This document shows, one piece after another, positions 1-7,396 of a DNA stretch of 41,927 bases. A program made the position numbers and the translations under genes. Numbering within the stretch: position 1 is the first letter of the stretch; every line of letters begins with the position of its first letter. This DNA is from Melioribacteraceae bacterium (GTDB lineage: Bacteria; Bacteroidota; Ignavibacteria; Ignavibacteriales; Melioribacteraceae), in the NCBI GenBank assembly GCA_021647785.1, contig JAKIUC010000040.1, forward strand, positions 1 to 41,927, written 5' to 3'. The notes under the pieces were generated by a model. That model was not told the origin of the DNA. It did no database searches and was given only the letters and a program-made list of their open reading frames with translations.

Positions 1-350
1 TTAAGAACATTTATGATGCGGCTAAATGCAATAACACACAAAGAGCAGTTAAAAAATATGTAGTGTACCACTAATTTTTTAACATGTTGTTTTTGCTTGT
101 CTTAACATCCCAAAGTGGCAAGTTGGGGTAAGGATGCCCTCGGCATAAGAGTCTCACAGACAATTCATTGTCGGTATACTTCAGCCCACAGCAGCAGATT
201 TCTACAGCATAACTTTCTCTACCAAAAAAATTACCGAATAAAATTTTTAATTTTTCTAATATGTTTTTTTTGAACCTTAAAGCATTAGTTACTTTTAACC
301 ATATTAGTTAAATTATATAATTAGAATTAATTATAATAAGTGGAACTAAA
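1..350. other. Intergenic region upstream of lgt
   Basis: No gene with a usable start is visible in these 350 bases. The minus strand is open from about base 310 to a TAG at 71-73. It has no ATG, and I recognise no family in its translation, which is rich in Cys around CCCGLKY. A TATAAT hexamer at about 332-337 lies just before the lgt start and could be a -10 element. The segment around 135-170 shares a short word (GACTCTT followed by a CAGAGG- or CCGAGG-like word) with 10373-10410, read in opposite orientations. Confidence 0.4.
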
Positions 351-1142
351 TTGTTAGCTACAATAACTTGGAGTATATCTCCTGAAATATTTGCACTTGG
401 ACCAATATCTATACGGTGGTACGGACTTCTTTTTGCATCCTCCTTCATTCTTGGTTTTAAAATAATGGAATGGGTTTATAAAAAAGAGAATAGACCGATG
501 GATGATTTAAACGATTTAATTTGGTTTATGATTCTCGGAACAGTGATTGGTGCACGGCTTGGGCATTGCCTTTTCTACAATCCCGACTTTTATTTATCTA
601 ATCCTATCGAGATTCTCAAAGTGTGGAAAGGTGGTTTAGCAAGTCATGGTGCGGCAGTCGGAATTTTTACAGCAATCTATTTCTATAGCAAAAAGAAAAA
701 AAAACAATCATTTCTTTGGGTTGCAGATAGAGTTGCAATAGGGGTTGCTCTTGCAGGCTTTTTAATTAGAATGGGTAATTTGTTTAACTCTGAAATTATT
801 GGGCATCCAACAGATTTACCTTGGGGATTTATTTTTACTTCTGTTGATAACATACCACGCCATCCGGCACAACTTTATGAAGCCTTATTTTATTTATTAT
901 CATTTGTTATAATTTTTCATCAATATAAAAAGTATGATGGAAAATTTAAGGATGGATATCTTTTCGGAATTTTCTTGCTCCTTATTTTTGGATTTAGATT
1001 TTTTGTTGAATTTTTTAAAGAGAACCAAACTTATTTTGAAGAGGGAATGATTTTGAATATGGGGCAACTACTAAGTATTCCCCTTGTTATTGCTGGAATT
1101 TATTTTATTTATAATGCAAAGAAGAAAGAAGCTAACAGTTAA
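351..1142 (+). CDS. lgt: Prolipoprotein diacylglyceryl transferase
   Basis: Inner-membrane enzyme that moves diacylglycerol from phosphatidylglycerol to the lipobox cysteine of prelipoproteins, the first step of lipoprotein maturation. The family landmarks appear in order: GARLGHCLFYNP (about residue 67), GGLASHGAAVG (about 94, holding the conserved His), GNLFNSEIIG (about 142, Arg/Asn region), PRHPAQLYEALF (about 169) and FGFRFFVEFFKENQ (about 215). Its 263 residues are normal for the family and it has several hydrophobic membrane segments. The start is TTG at 351; no better ATG precedes the first conserved block. The stop overlaps the next gene's ATG by one base (TAATG), so the two are probably co-transcribed. 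Lipoproteins elsewhere in the window (9790, 38466, 40326) would be its substrates. Confidence 0.95.
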   Translation: MLATITWSISPEIFALGPISIRWYGLLFASSFILGFKIMEWVYKKENRPMDDLNDLIWFMILGTVIGARLGHCLFYNPDFYLSNPIEILKVWKGGLASHGAAVGIFTAIYFYSKKKKKQSFLWVADRVAIGVALAGFLIRMGNLFNSEIIGHPTDLPWGFIFTSVDNIPRHPAQLYEALFYLLSFVIIFHQYKKYDGKFKDGYLFGIFLLLIFGFRFFVEFFKENQTYFEEGMILNMGQLLSIPLVIAGIYFIYNAKKKEANS

Positions 1143-1753
1143 TGGAAGACTATCAAAAAACCTGGAATGATAGATATGGCGGTAGTGATTTCTTATTCGG
1201 GAAAATTCCTAACGAGTATTTCAAAAGCAAATTAGATACTTTAACTCAAGGAAAACTTTTTTTGCCTGGTGATGGTGAAGGTAGAAATGGTGTTTATGCA
1301 TCTCAGAATGGCTGGTCTGTAACCTCGGCAGACTTTAGTGAAATTGCAATTAAACGTGCTAAAGAATTTGCATCTTCATGCAATGTTGAAATAAACTTTA
1401 TCTTTTCTAATTTAATTACAGAGGAACTTCAAGAAAATAAATTTGATGTTCTCGGTATTTCCTTTCTCCATTTTAACGGTAAGAATAAAGGGATTGTTCA
1501 CAGAAAATTAGGCAGAACACTGAAAATTGGGGGTTATGTAATATTGGAGTGTTTTAGCGAAAGTCAGATTAAACTCAATTCTGGCGGACCAAGAAAAAAA
1601 GATTCACTTTACAACATACAAGAGTTGAAAGAATATTACTCCAATTTTGAATTTATAGAATTGGAAGATAATAAAGTTACATTGAAGGAGGGTGATGCCC
1701 ACATTGGGGATGCTTATGTTGTTAGAATGTTTGCCCGCAAGGAAACAGCATAG
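1142..1753 (+). CDS. Class I SAM-dependent methyltransferase, TehB/thiopurine-type
   Basis: Small soluble methyltransferase of 203 residues. The N-terminus WNDRYGGSDFLFGKIPNEY and the following glycine-rich loop FLPGDGEGRNGVYASQNGW (about residues 40-58) are the motif I region of the TehB/thiopurine methyltransferase-like group. SADFSEIAIKRAKEFA supplies the acidic ribose-binding residue of motif II. The fold is clear, but the substrate cannot be read from the sequence: tellurite, thiopurine and small-metabolite roles all occur in this group. Translational coupling to lgt through the TAATG overlap suggests one transcript, not a shared function. The paired hairpins at 1771-1785 and 1843-1879 follow the gene. 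Confidence 0.75.
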   Translation: MEDYQKTWNDRYGGSDFLFGKIPNEYFKSKLDTLTQGKLFLPGDGEGRNGVYASQNGWSVTSADFSEIAIKRAKEFASSCNVEINFIFSNLITEELQENKFDVLGISFLHFNGKNKGIVHRKLGRTLKIGGYVILECFSESQIKLNSGGPRKKDSLYNIQELKEYYSNFEFIELEDNKVTLKEGDAHIGDAYVVRMFARKETA

Positions 1754-1770
1754 TGCTTTTAGTACAAAAT

Positions 1771-1788
1771 AAACCTTCGAGGTTTTTT
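1771..1788 (+). terminator. Hairpin with T-run after the methyltransferase gene
   Basis: AAACCT / TCG loop / AGGTTT followed directly by further T residues, 17 bases after the stop codon at 1753. The stem is short (6 bp) but has the rho-independent layout. Confidence 0.5.
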
Positions 1789-1842
1789 AGAATAATGAAT
1801 TTTTTGTTACATGCTGAGTCGATTTTAATTCTTAGTTTATTT

Positions 1843-1879
1843 AATAGTTTGAAAAACCTCAAAGGTTTTTCAAACTATT
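1843..1879. repeat. Perfect 17-bp inverted repeat with 3-base loop
   Basis: The arms AATAGTTTGAAAAACCT (1843-1859) and its exact complement (1863-1879) are separated by CAA. The core (AAACCT/AGGTTT) is the same as in the smaller hairpin at 1771-1785. It could be a bidirectional terminator or a dispersed palindromic repeat. It lies 34 bases before the next start codon, so it could also affect expression of the 140-residue gene. Confidence 0.7.
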
Positions 1880-1913
1880 TGTTTTACTCCACCTCTAAAC
1901 TGGAAGAAGTTAA

Positions 1914-2336
1914 ATGAGTGAAAAAGATTTTATAAATAAGTGGATTGAAAAAATTGAATCAAATTTCAGAATATTTCCGAATGATTTCACTAATAGTATT
2001 GAAACAGAAAACTATGAAATGCCTGGAAAGCCCATTGCACTTGGCTCTGAGCTATTTGGTCAATTCGAAATAGTTGATTTGGATGGCAACCAAGTTTTGC
2101 AAACAGATAATTATAATTTCATAAAGTACATTCTATATTCCAACAGATTAAAACCACTATCCATTCCAAAGCCAAAAGATGAAACAGAAATTAAAGGTGT
2201 AGTAAAGGAATATGAGGCTCAGCTTGATTCAATTATGAAAGAGATAAGGAGTGAACTAACGAAACTAATTCCAACAAGTGATTTTCTGAGGATATCAAAT
2301 CAAATATTTAGTGCGTTAAATTTGCAGCGGTATTAG
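1914..2336 (+). CDS. Hypothetical protein, 140 residues
   Basis: I do not recognise a family. The protein is acidic and soluble-looking, with no signal peptide or membrane segment. The middle (about residues 40-75, around GSELFGQFEIVDLDGNQVLQ) looks beta-rich. The C-terminal half is helical and charged, with EYEAQLDSIMKEIRSELTKL compatible with a short coiled coil. The stop TAG overlaps a GTG and is followed by ATG of the rRNA methylase gene (TAGTGATG), so the two are almost certainly translated from one message. A role linked to RNA methylation is possible from that coupling alone. Confidence 0.6.
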   Translation: MSEKDFINKWIEKIESNFRIFPNDFTNSIETENYEMPGKPIALGSELFGQFEIVDLDGNQVLQTDNYNFIKYILYSNRLKPLSIPKPKDETEIKGVVKEYEAQLDSIMKEIRSELTKLIPTSDFLRISNQIFSALNLQRY

Positions 2337-2338
2337 TG

Positions 2339-3772
2339 ATGATTGAGTTAAGTGAAAACATTTCAAATTATATTCAATCTGTTTTTGGAGATGAATTTCT
2401 CTCGAAATATAAAGAATATGTTGAGAGCGATTATATTCAGTATGTGAGAATTCACGGCAGCAGTGATGAACAAAGGGAATTAGTAAAAAGACTTCTCTAT
2501 TACGGTATTGAGTTATCGGGTGTTGCGAATGTTCCAAACGCATATTCTGTTATAAAGGGAAATGACAAAATTGGAAAAACATTAGAGCATGCACTTGGTA
2601 AGTATTATATTCAATCTCTCTCATCAATGATTCCGCCGTTAGTGTTAAACCCTACAGCAGAGGATAGAGCAATTGATATGTGTGCTGCTCCCGGTTCTAA
2701 AGCTACACAGCTTGCAGAGATGATGGGCAACAGCGGTACACTTTACGTAAACGAGCCAAGCATTGGACGAACAAAAGCTCTTGCTCATAATATGGATAAG
2801 TTAAATGTACTTAATGCAGGAATGCTAACAAGCAAGGGGGAGTTGATTAGCAAGTACTTTGATAATTATTTTGATAAAATATTAATAGATGCTCCATGCA
2901 CAGGTCTTGGAATTGTTCAGAAAAAACAAGAGGTGAGCAATTGGTGGAGTGAAAACCACGCTGCTGCACTGAGTGATACACAATTTAAACTATTGGTTAG
3001 CGGAATTAAATCGGCAAAAGTTGGTGCTGAAATATTATATTCAACTTGCACACTTACACTTGAAGAAAACGAATTAGTTGTTGAAAGGATATTAGATAAA
3101 TATCCGGTTGAGCTTATGGATATTGAGCTTCCTGTAAAATCGCATCCTGGTTTAACTAAGTATGGTGAGAGAAAGTTAAATACAGAACTTACAAAAACAA
3201 GACGAATAATTCCTTGGGAAATAAACTCGGAAGGATTTTTTATAGCCAAGTTTAGAAAAATTGATGAGACTGTTCCATCAAAAAAAATGGATGTAAAAAA
3301 AGCAAAATTATATTTTATGAATTGGGCAAACAAGAATGTAAAAGAGTACGTTGAAAATATTTCTGATTGGTACGGAATTGATATTGAAATATTAAAAGGT
3401 TACAACTATTTATTCAAAAAGAATGAAATGCAATTCATAAAATCTGAGTGGCATACTGATAATCTTTCCATCTTTGCACGTGCTGGATTAAAACTTGGTA
3501 AACTTGATAAGCATGGCAATATTGTTCTTCACACACTTGCGGCACAAGCATTACAAAAGCATATCACGAAAAACATTGTTGAGTTGACCACTAAAGAACA
3601 TCTAAAAAATTACCTTAGTGGAGGTACAATCCGCTCTATGACTGAGGTTGAACCAAAAGGTCGTAAAGTTGTTAGTTATAGTGGCAATATGATTGGGGGT
3701 GCAATTGCCACAAAAGATGGATTGAAAAGCCAGTTCCCAAGAGCCTTAAGAACTGCTGAAATATTGTTTTAA
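2339..3772 (+). CDS. rRNA cytosine-C5 methyltransferase, NOL1/NOP2/Sun family, RsmF-type
   Basis: SAM-dependent m5C RNA methylase of about 477 residues, cytoplasmic, expected to act on 16S rRNA. Motif I AIDMCAAPGSKATQLAEMMG lies at about residues 112-131. The two catalytic cysteines of this family are present in DAPCTGLG (about 187) and YSTCTLTLEENE (about 237). The long C-terminal part (about 300-477) matches the extra RNA-binding, PUA-like region of RsmF/YebU rather than the shorter RsmB. I prefer ATG at 2339 over GTG at 2336; both overlap or touch the upstream stop. The gene ends two bases before the convergent PorV-like gene, leaving no room for a terminator. Confidence 0.88.
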   Translation: MIELSENISNYIQSVFGDEFLSKYKEYVESDYIQYVRIHGSSDEQRELVKRLLYYGIELSGVANVPNAYSVIKGNDKIGKTLEHALGKYYIQSLSSMIPPLVLNPTAEDRAIDMCAAPGSKATQLAEMMGNSGTLYVNEPSIGRTKALAHNMDKLNVLNAGMLTSKGELISKYFDNYFDKILIDAPCTGLGIVQKKQEVSNWWSENHAAALSDTQFKLLVSGIKSAKVGAEILYSTCTLTLEENELVVERILDKYPVELMDIELPVKSHPGLTKYGERKLNTELTKTRRIIPWEINSEGFFIAKFRKIDETVPSKKMDVKKAKLYFMNWANKNVKEYVENISDWYGIDIEILKGYNYLFKKNEMQFIKSEWHTDNLSIFARAGLKLGKLDKHGNIVLHTLAAQALQKHITKNIVELTTKEHLKNYLSGGTIRSMTEVEPKGRKVVSYSGNMIGGAIATKDGLKSQFPRALRTAEILF

Positions 3773-3774
3773 AA

Positions 3775-5046
3775 TTAGAACTTAATATTATTCATGTGAA
3801 GTGAAATGCCTTGCATCTCTGTATCCAATCGATTATATCCCTCAAATAATGTTACATCGTAATATTCTACCACAAAGTGTTTGGCAAAGTACGTAAAGAA
3901 TGAATTGTTCATAGTAGCGCTAATTATTTTTAATACCCCCTCTGACGATAAACCATAACCAGAAGTACCAATAGTTGAACGGTATCCTCTCCCAACAAAA
4001 CTACCGGTAGTTAGTGTAAGAGTTTCAAACAAACTTAAAGTATGTCCTTTACGTAAAATAACTTTATCACTTGGATTAAGCAATACTAGGTTGTCCCAAA
4101 CATCAATATCACCCAGAAAGGATTGGTAGCCATCAAATATTCCACCAAACACTCCAGGTTCAGGTTCTATGGTTTTAATCAATATATCCTCCACCTCTGC
4201 TGTGAAAGAATAAGTAAAAAGATTTATTTCAGTATTATTTATATGGGCATCAAATCCAAAATCAAAAGTGTAACCCAAACGTCCAGTTCGTGAAAGAGGG
4301 TCTGCTTGAGCTTCATCAAAATATACTACTTCATCTCCAACATTGGAAATTGCATAACCTAAAGTGAAATTTACATTAGGTTTTATATATGCAGTTTCAC
4401 AAAATTCATACTTCGCATCATTAAAAAGAAGTTTTGATATTGGAGTGATTATCATTGTTCCATAATCAAAGGCAGTCCCTTCGGCTTTTGCTTCAACTTT
4501 TTCATTTTCAGTTACTGAAGGGCCAAGATTTGAGTCATATGGTTTTATTGACATTCCCAAATTGAATTGCAGATAGTAATCAATTCCAATACCAAAACTG
4601 TATGCATCAAATATATCGTATGAATCAAATTGCCCAATTATATCAGGACCGTCTGAACCTGTTCGATAAAATGTTCCGTAATCAAACTTGTCATGTATAT
4701 ATCCAAATCCAATTGAAATTGGGATATCGAGTTCAGAAAAATTATAGCCTAAATTAAAACCATAAGTATTCTTAGTCACATCAATACTTATGGACGGGAA
4801 CCAATCAACTTTATTTGGCATAAAGAAAAGCGAAGCATGATTGTTTTGAGAAGTATAACCTAAAATAGCAGGGTTAAGATAATAACCAATTGGATCGTTG
4901 TTTGCTTTTGCAACACCAATTCCACCAGCACCAATTAAAGGTAGAGAGGTTTGCAAAGTCATAACAGGAATTGCCCCTTCTCCCTGAGCAAAACTTGACA
5001 CATTAAATAAACTAAGTACTACCAAAGCTAAAATTAATCGTTTCAT
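3775..5046 (-). CDS. PorV/PorQ-type outer-membrane beta-barrel protein
   Basis: 423-residue exported protein with an N-terminal signal peptide (MKRLILALVVLSLFNVSSFA). The mature start, with GAGGIGVAKANNDPIGYYLNPAILG (about residues 39-64), is the typical opening of the PorV/PorQ/UPF0164 barrel family, which is related to FadL. Alternating aromatic beta strands follow to a terminal Phe. Family members include the type IX secretion component PorV, but many paralogues have unknown roles. There is no other T9SS core gene next to it, so I do not call it PorV itself. Type IX cargo in this window (20021, 40576, 41753) shows the system exists in the organism. Confidence 0.7.
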   Translation of the reverse strand: MKRLILALVVLSLFNVSSFAQGEGAIPVMTLQTSLPLIGAGGIGVAKANNDPIGYYLNPAILGYTSQNNHASLFFMPNKVDWFPSISIDVTKNTYGFNLGYNFSELDIPISIGFGYIHDKFDYGTFYRTGSDGPDIIGQFDSYDIFDAYSFGIGIDYYLQFNLGMSIKPYDSNLGPSVTENEKVEAKAEGTAFDYGTMIITPISKLLFNDAKYEFCETAYIKPNVNFTLGYAISNVGDEVVYFDEAQADPLSRTGRLGYTFDFGFDAHINNTEINLFTYSFTAEVEDILIKTIEPEPGVFGGIFDGYQSFLGDIDVWDNLVLLNPSDKVILRKGHTLSLFETLTLTTGSFVGRGYRSTIGTSGYGLSSEGVLKIISATMNNSFFTYFAKHFVVEYYDVTLFEGYNRLDTEMQGISLHMNNIKF

Positions 5047-5191
5047 TTCTTATCCCATTTTTATGTTAAACAATTATTACCCTTAGATTAAACAGATAAA
5101 TTAATATGATTAAATTTAGTAATATTAAAAGTAAGTGGTTAGTCAAAATTTCATCACAGAAAAAAGTGCAACTGTTACCTATCCCTCTACC

Positions 5192-5803
5192 TCAATAAAA
5201 CAAAGATAAATCTCCAGCACCTTCGCGTAATATTTCGGGAGTATCGCCACTAAAATCAATAATGGACGAATGTTGATTATTCTGTTCGCCGAATGAAAGC
5301 ATTAGGTCAACACTAAAATCGAAGATAGCTCTAATCTCTTCAGGATTACTAAGCTGCTGCCCAAGCCGGGTTGTAGCACTTGTACTAATTATCGGATTTC
5401 CAAGACCCTCTGCAAGCATTGTGGGTATTGGGTTATCTGGTATTCTGATTCCAACTGTTTTTCTTTTTGTCCAAAGTTTTTTAGGAATATCTTTAGATGC
5501 GGGAAGCACAAAAGTGTAAGGACCAGGGGCAAGACGTTTAATTATTTTATATGCAGAGTCCGAAACTTTAGCATACTTTGAAATATTTTTCAAATTAGGA
5601 GTAATAAAACTAAAAAGCTTAGTCTCGGTTTCATTCTTAATATCATAAATTCTTTTTACAGCTTTGTGGTTAAATATATCGCAACCTAAACCATAAACAG
5701 TATCTGTAGGGTATATTATCACTCCGCCATTTTTTAAAACTTCAATGGCTTTATTTATATATCTCTCTTGAGGATTGTCGGGGTGTAATTCAAAATATTC
5801 CAT
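5192..5803 (-). CDS. YciO-type member of the Sua5/YrdC threonylcarbamoyl-AMP synthase family
   Basis: 203-residue single-domain protein. The start EYFELHPDNPQERYINKA closely resembles E. coli YciO. GGVIIYPTDTVYGLGCD (about residues 26-42) is the conserved ATP/threonine site of the family, and STSATTR (about 140) is the second conserved block. Family members make the threonylcarbamoyl-adenylate used for t6A37 in tRNA; the YciO branch has been regarded as functionally less certain than TsaC. Only two bases separate it from the upstream thioredoxin-like gene, so the two form an operon. Confidence 0.87.
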   Translation of the reverse strand: MEYFELHPDNPQERYINKAIEVLKNGGVIIYPTDTVYGLGCDIFNHKAVKRIYDIKNETETKLFSFITPNLKNISKYAKVSDSAYKIIKRLAPGPYTFVLPASKDIPKKLWTKRKTVGIRIPDNPIPTMLAEGLGNPIISTSATTRLGQQLSNPEEIRAIFDFSVDLMLSFGEQNNQHSSIIDFSGDTPEILREGAGDLSLFY

Positions 5804-5805
5804 AG

Positions 5806-6201
5806 TTATAAAGTCTCGAATTTTGTTTTTAAAAAGTTATATTTTTTGAATCCAACAAATATTTCAATCACTTTGTTGCCTTGCATAATTGCTGTTGTAG
5901 GAGTTCCTAATATACCAAACTCTTTTTGTGTATTGCTGTTCGCGGATAAATCAATCTTTCCCACAAAAATTAAATCCTCTTTTAACTTATCAATTATTGG
6001 AGACTGAGTTTTGCAAACACCGCATGTTGGAGTATAGAAATATAAAATTGACTTGCTTCCAGTAAGTAGGGCTTTAACCTCCTCGCTAACAATAGAAACA
6101 TCAATAAGTTTTCCTTGCGATTTTTGTGCTCTCCTCTCCATAATAAATTTTAGAATTAGCATTAAAATAATAATTGTAAATGCTGTAATGGCTATATCCA
6201 T
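5806..6201 (-). CDS. Membrane-anchored thioredoxin-like protein
   Basis: 131 residues. An N-terminal hydrophobic segment (about residues 3-20) is followed by a thioredoxin fold with the redox motif YTPTCGVCKTQSP (CGVC, about 56-68) and the cis-Pro region GILGTPTTAIMQG (about 97-109). It is short for a thioredoxin plus anchor but complete. The Cys-Gly-Val-Cys pair supports a dithiol-disulphide role; whether the domain faces the cytoplasm or the periplasm is not clear from the short positively charged stretch after the anchor (MERRAQKSQGK), which suggests the cytoplasm. It is the first gene of a two-gene unit with the YciO-like gene. Confidence 0.8.
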   Translation of the reverse strand: MDIAITAFTIIILMLILKFIMERRAQKSQGKLIDVSIVSEEVKALLTGSKSILYFYTPTCGVCKTQSPIIDKLKEDLIFVGKIDLSANSNTQKEFGILGTPTTAIMQGNKVIEIFVGFKKYNFLKTKFETL

Positions 6202-6564
6202 TAGTTACCTTCTCTACTATTCAAATATTTAGTACTCTACAAAGTAATTATTGGAAGATTAACTTTTCAATTTCAGCAATTTATTGTAGAAGCAACTATA
6301 TAAGAATATGACAGAAATTAATTGAATTACAATATAATTTCTAATATTGAGATCTCCCACAAAAATCATAAAAAATTATTAGCTGATATTTAGAAGGGAT
6401 TCAAGATTTAATCTTTGCAATTATCTTGTTATCTTTATGAAGATTAGATTCCAGTTTAAAATAAAAAAATATTAAATATGAACCGAGCATGTAAAATTTT
6501 TTACACACAAGCTAATGATTATAAATGCGAGTACCATCTGACCAAAATGTTCAATAATAAACAT
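6202..6564. other. Divergent intergenic region
   Basis: AT-rich region separating the minus-strand thioredoxin-like gene from the M23 peptidase operon. It should hold both promoters. A TATCTTTA at about 6430-6437 resembles the Bacteroidota -7 box TAnnTTTG, but no convincing upstream element is seen. An in-frame ATG at 6478 lies inside this stretch (see the next entry). No hairpin or RNA gene is apparent. Confidence 0.35.
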
Positions 6565-7386
6565 ATGAAACTACAATATATATTCATAGCTATCCTCCTT
6601 TTTACCTATTCAATATTTTCGCAAGAATTAAAATTCTATGGTAGTTTTGAACAAGGCAATTTAATTATTGCAGAAGGGAATGAGATTAAATGGGCTTGGA
6701 TTGATGATGTTGAATTAAAAGTTGATAACGAAAAAGTATTCACCTTTGGGTTTGATGCTAAAGAGAGTGGAAACAGAATACTGAAAGTAAAACATGAATA
6801 TGGTAAAGTATCACTAAAGAAAATTGAATTACCTACTCGCAAATATAAAGTTCAAAGAATTAATAATAAGAAGCAGCAGTTTAGTGCAACGCCAGATTCT
6901 CTAAAAGTGCGGATAAAAAAAGAACGTGAAATATCTAACAAAGCAAAAAGTGAGATAGGCAAAATTGATACAGCATTTTATAAGTCAGGGTTTATACGAC
7001 CAATTAAGGGTGGAAGAATAAGTAGTGTTTTCGGCAGTCAGCGTATATTAAATGGAGTTCCCAAAAATATGCATAACGGACTTGACATAGCAGTACCAAG
7101 GGGAACACCAGTTTATGCAACAGCTGATGGAATTGTAAGACTTGCAGCAGATGATTTTTATTATGCAGGGAACTATATACTTTTAGACCATGGACAGGGT
7201 TTAAGTAGTTTCTATCTACATTTAAGTGAAAGTCTTGTTCACAAAGGAGAGCGTATAAAAAAAGGTGAAATAATTGGAAGGGTTGGTACCACTGGGCGTT
7301 CAACAGGTCCTCACCTACATTGGGGTATGCAATGGTACACTAAAAGAGTTGACCCTGCAAGAATATTAAAAATGAAGTTTAATTAA
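6565..7386 (+). CDS. M23-family (LytM-type) peptidoglycan endopeptidase
   Basis: Exported zinc peptidase of about 273 residues that would cut peptidoglycan cross-bridges. I place the start at ATG 6565 because MKLQYIFIAILLFTYSIFSQ is a clean signal peptide; ATGs at 6478 and 6547 would add 29 or 6 residues in front of it. The catalytic domain is C-terminal: HNGLDIAVP (zinc ligands His and Asp, about residues 170 and 174), LLDHGQG, FYLHLS, and GPHLHWG (about 249-254, third ligand). The N-terminal part (about 20-90) looks like a beta-sandwich. Ten bases separate it from the patatin-barrel gene, and an LpoB-like lipoprotein follows, so the operon is devoted to the cell envelope. Confidence 0.88.
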   Translation: MKLQYIFIAILLFTYSIFSQELKFYGSFEQGNLIIAEGNEIKWAWIDDVELKVDNEKVFTFGFDAKESGNRILKVKHEYGKVSLKKIELPTRKYKVQRINNKKQQFSATPDSLKVRIKKEREISNKAKSEIGKIDTAFYKSGFIRPIKGGRISSVFGSQRILNGVPKNMHNGLDIAVPRGTPVYATADGIVRLAADDFYYAGNYILLDHGQGLSSFYLHLSESLVHKGERIKKGEIIGRVGTTGRSTGPHLHWGMQWYTKRVDPARILKMKFN

Positions 7387-7396
7387 TGGTGAATTT

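Noticed and set aside
6478-6564. Longer start for the M23 peptidase
   Set aside because: It would put 29 non-hydrophobic residues before a textbook signal peptide.
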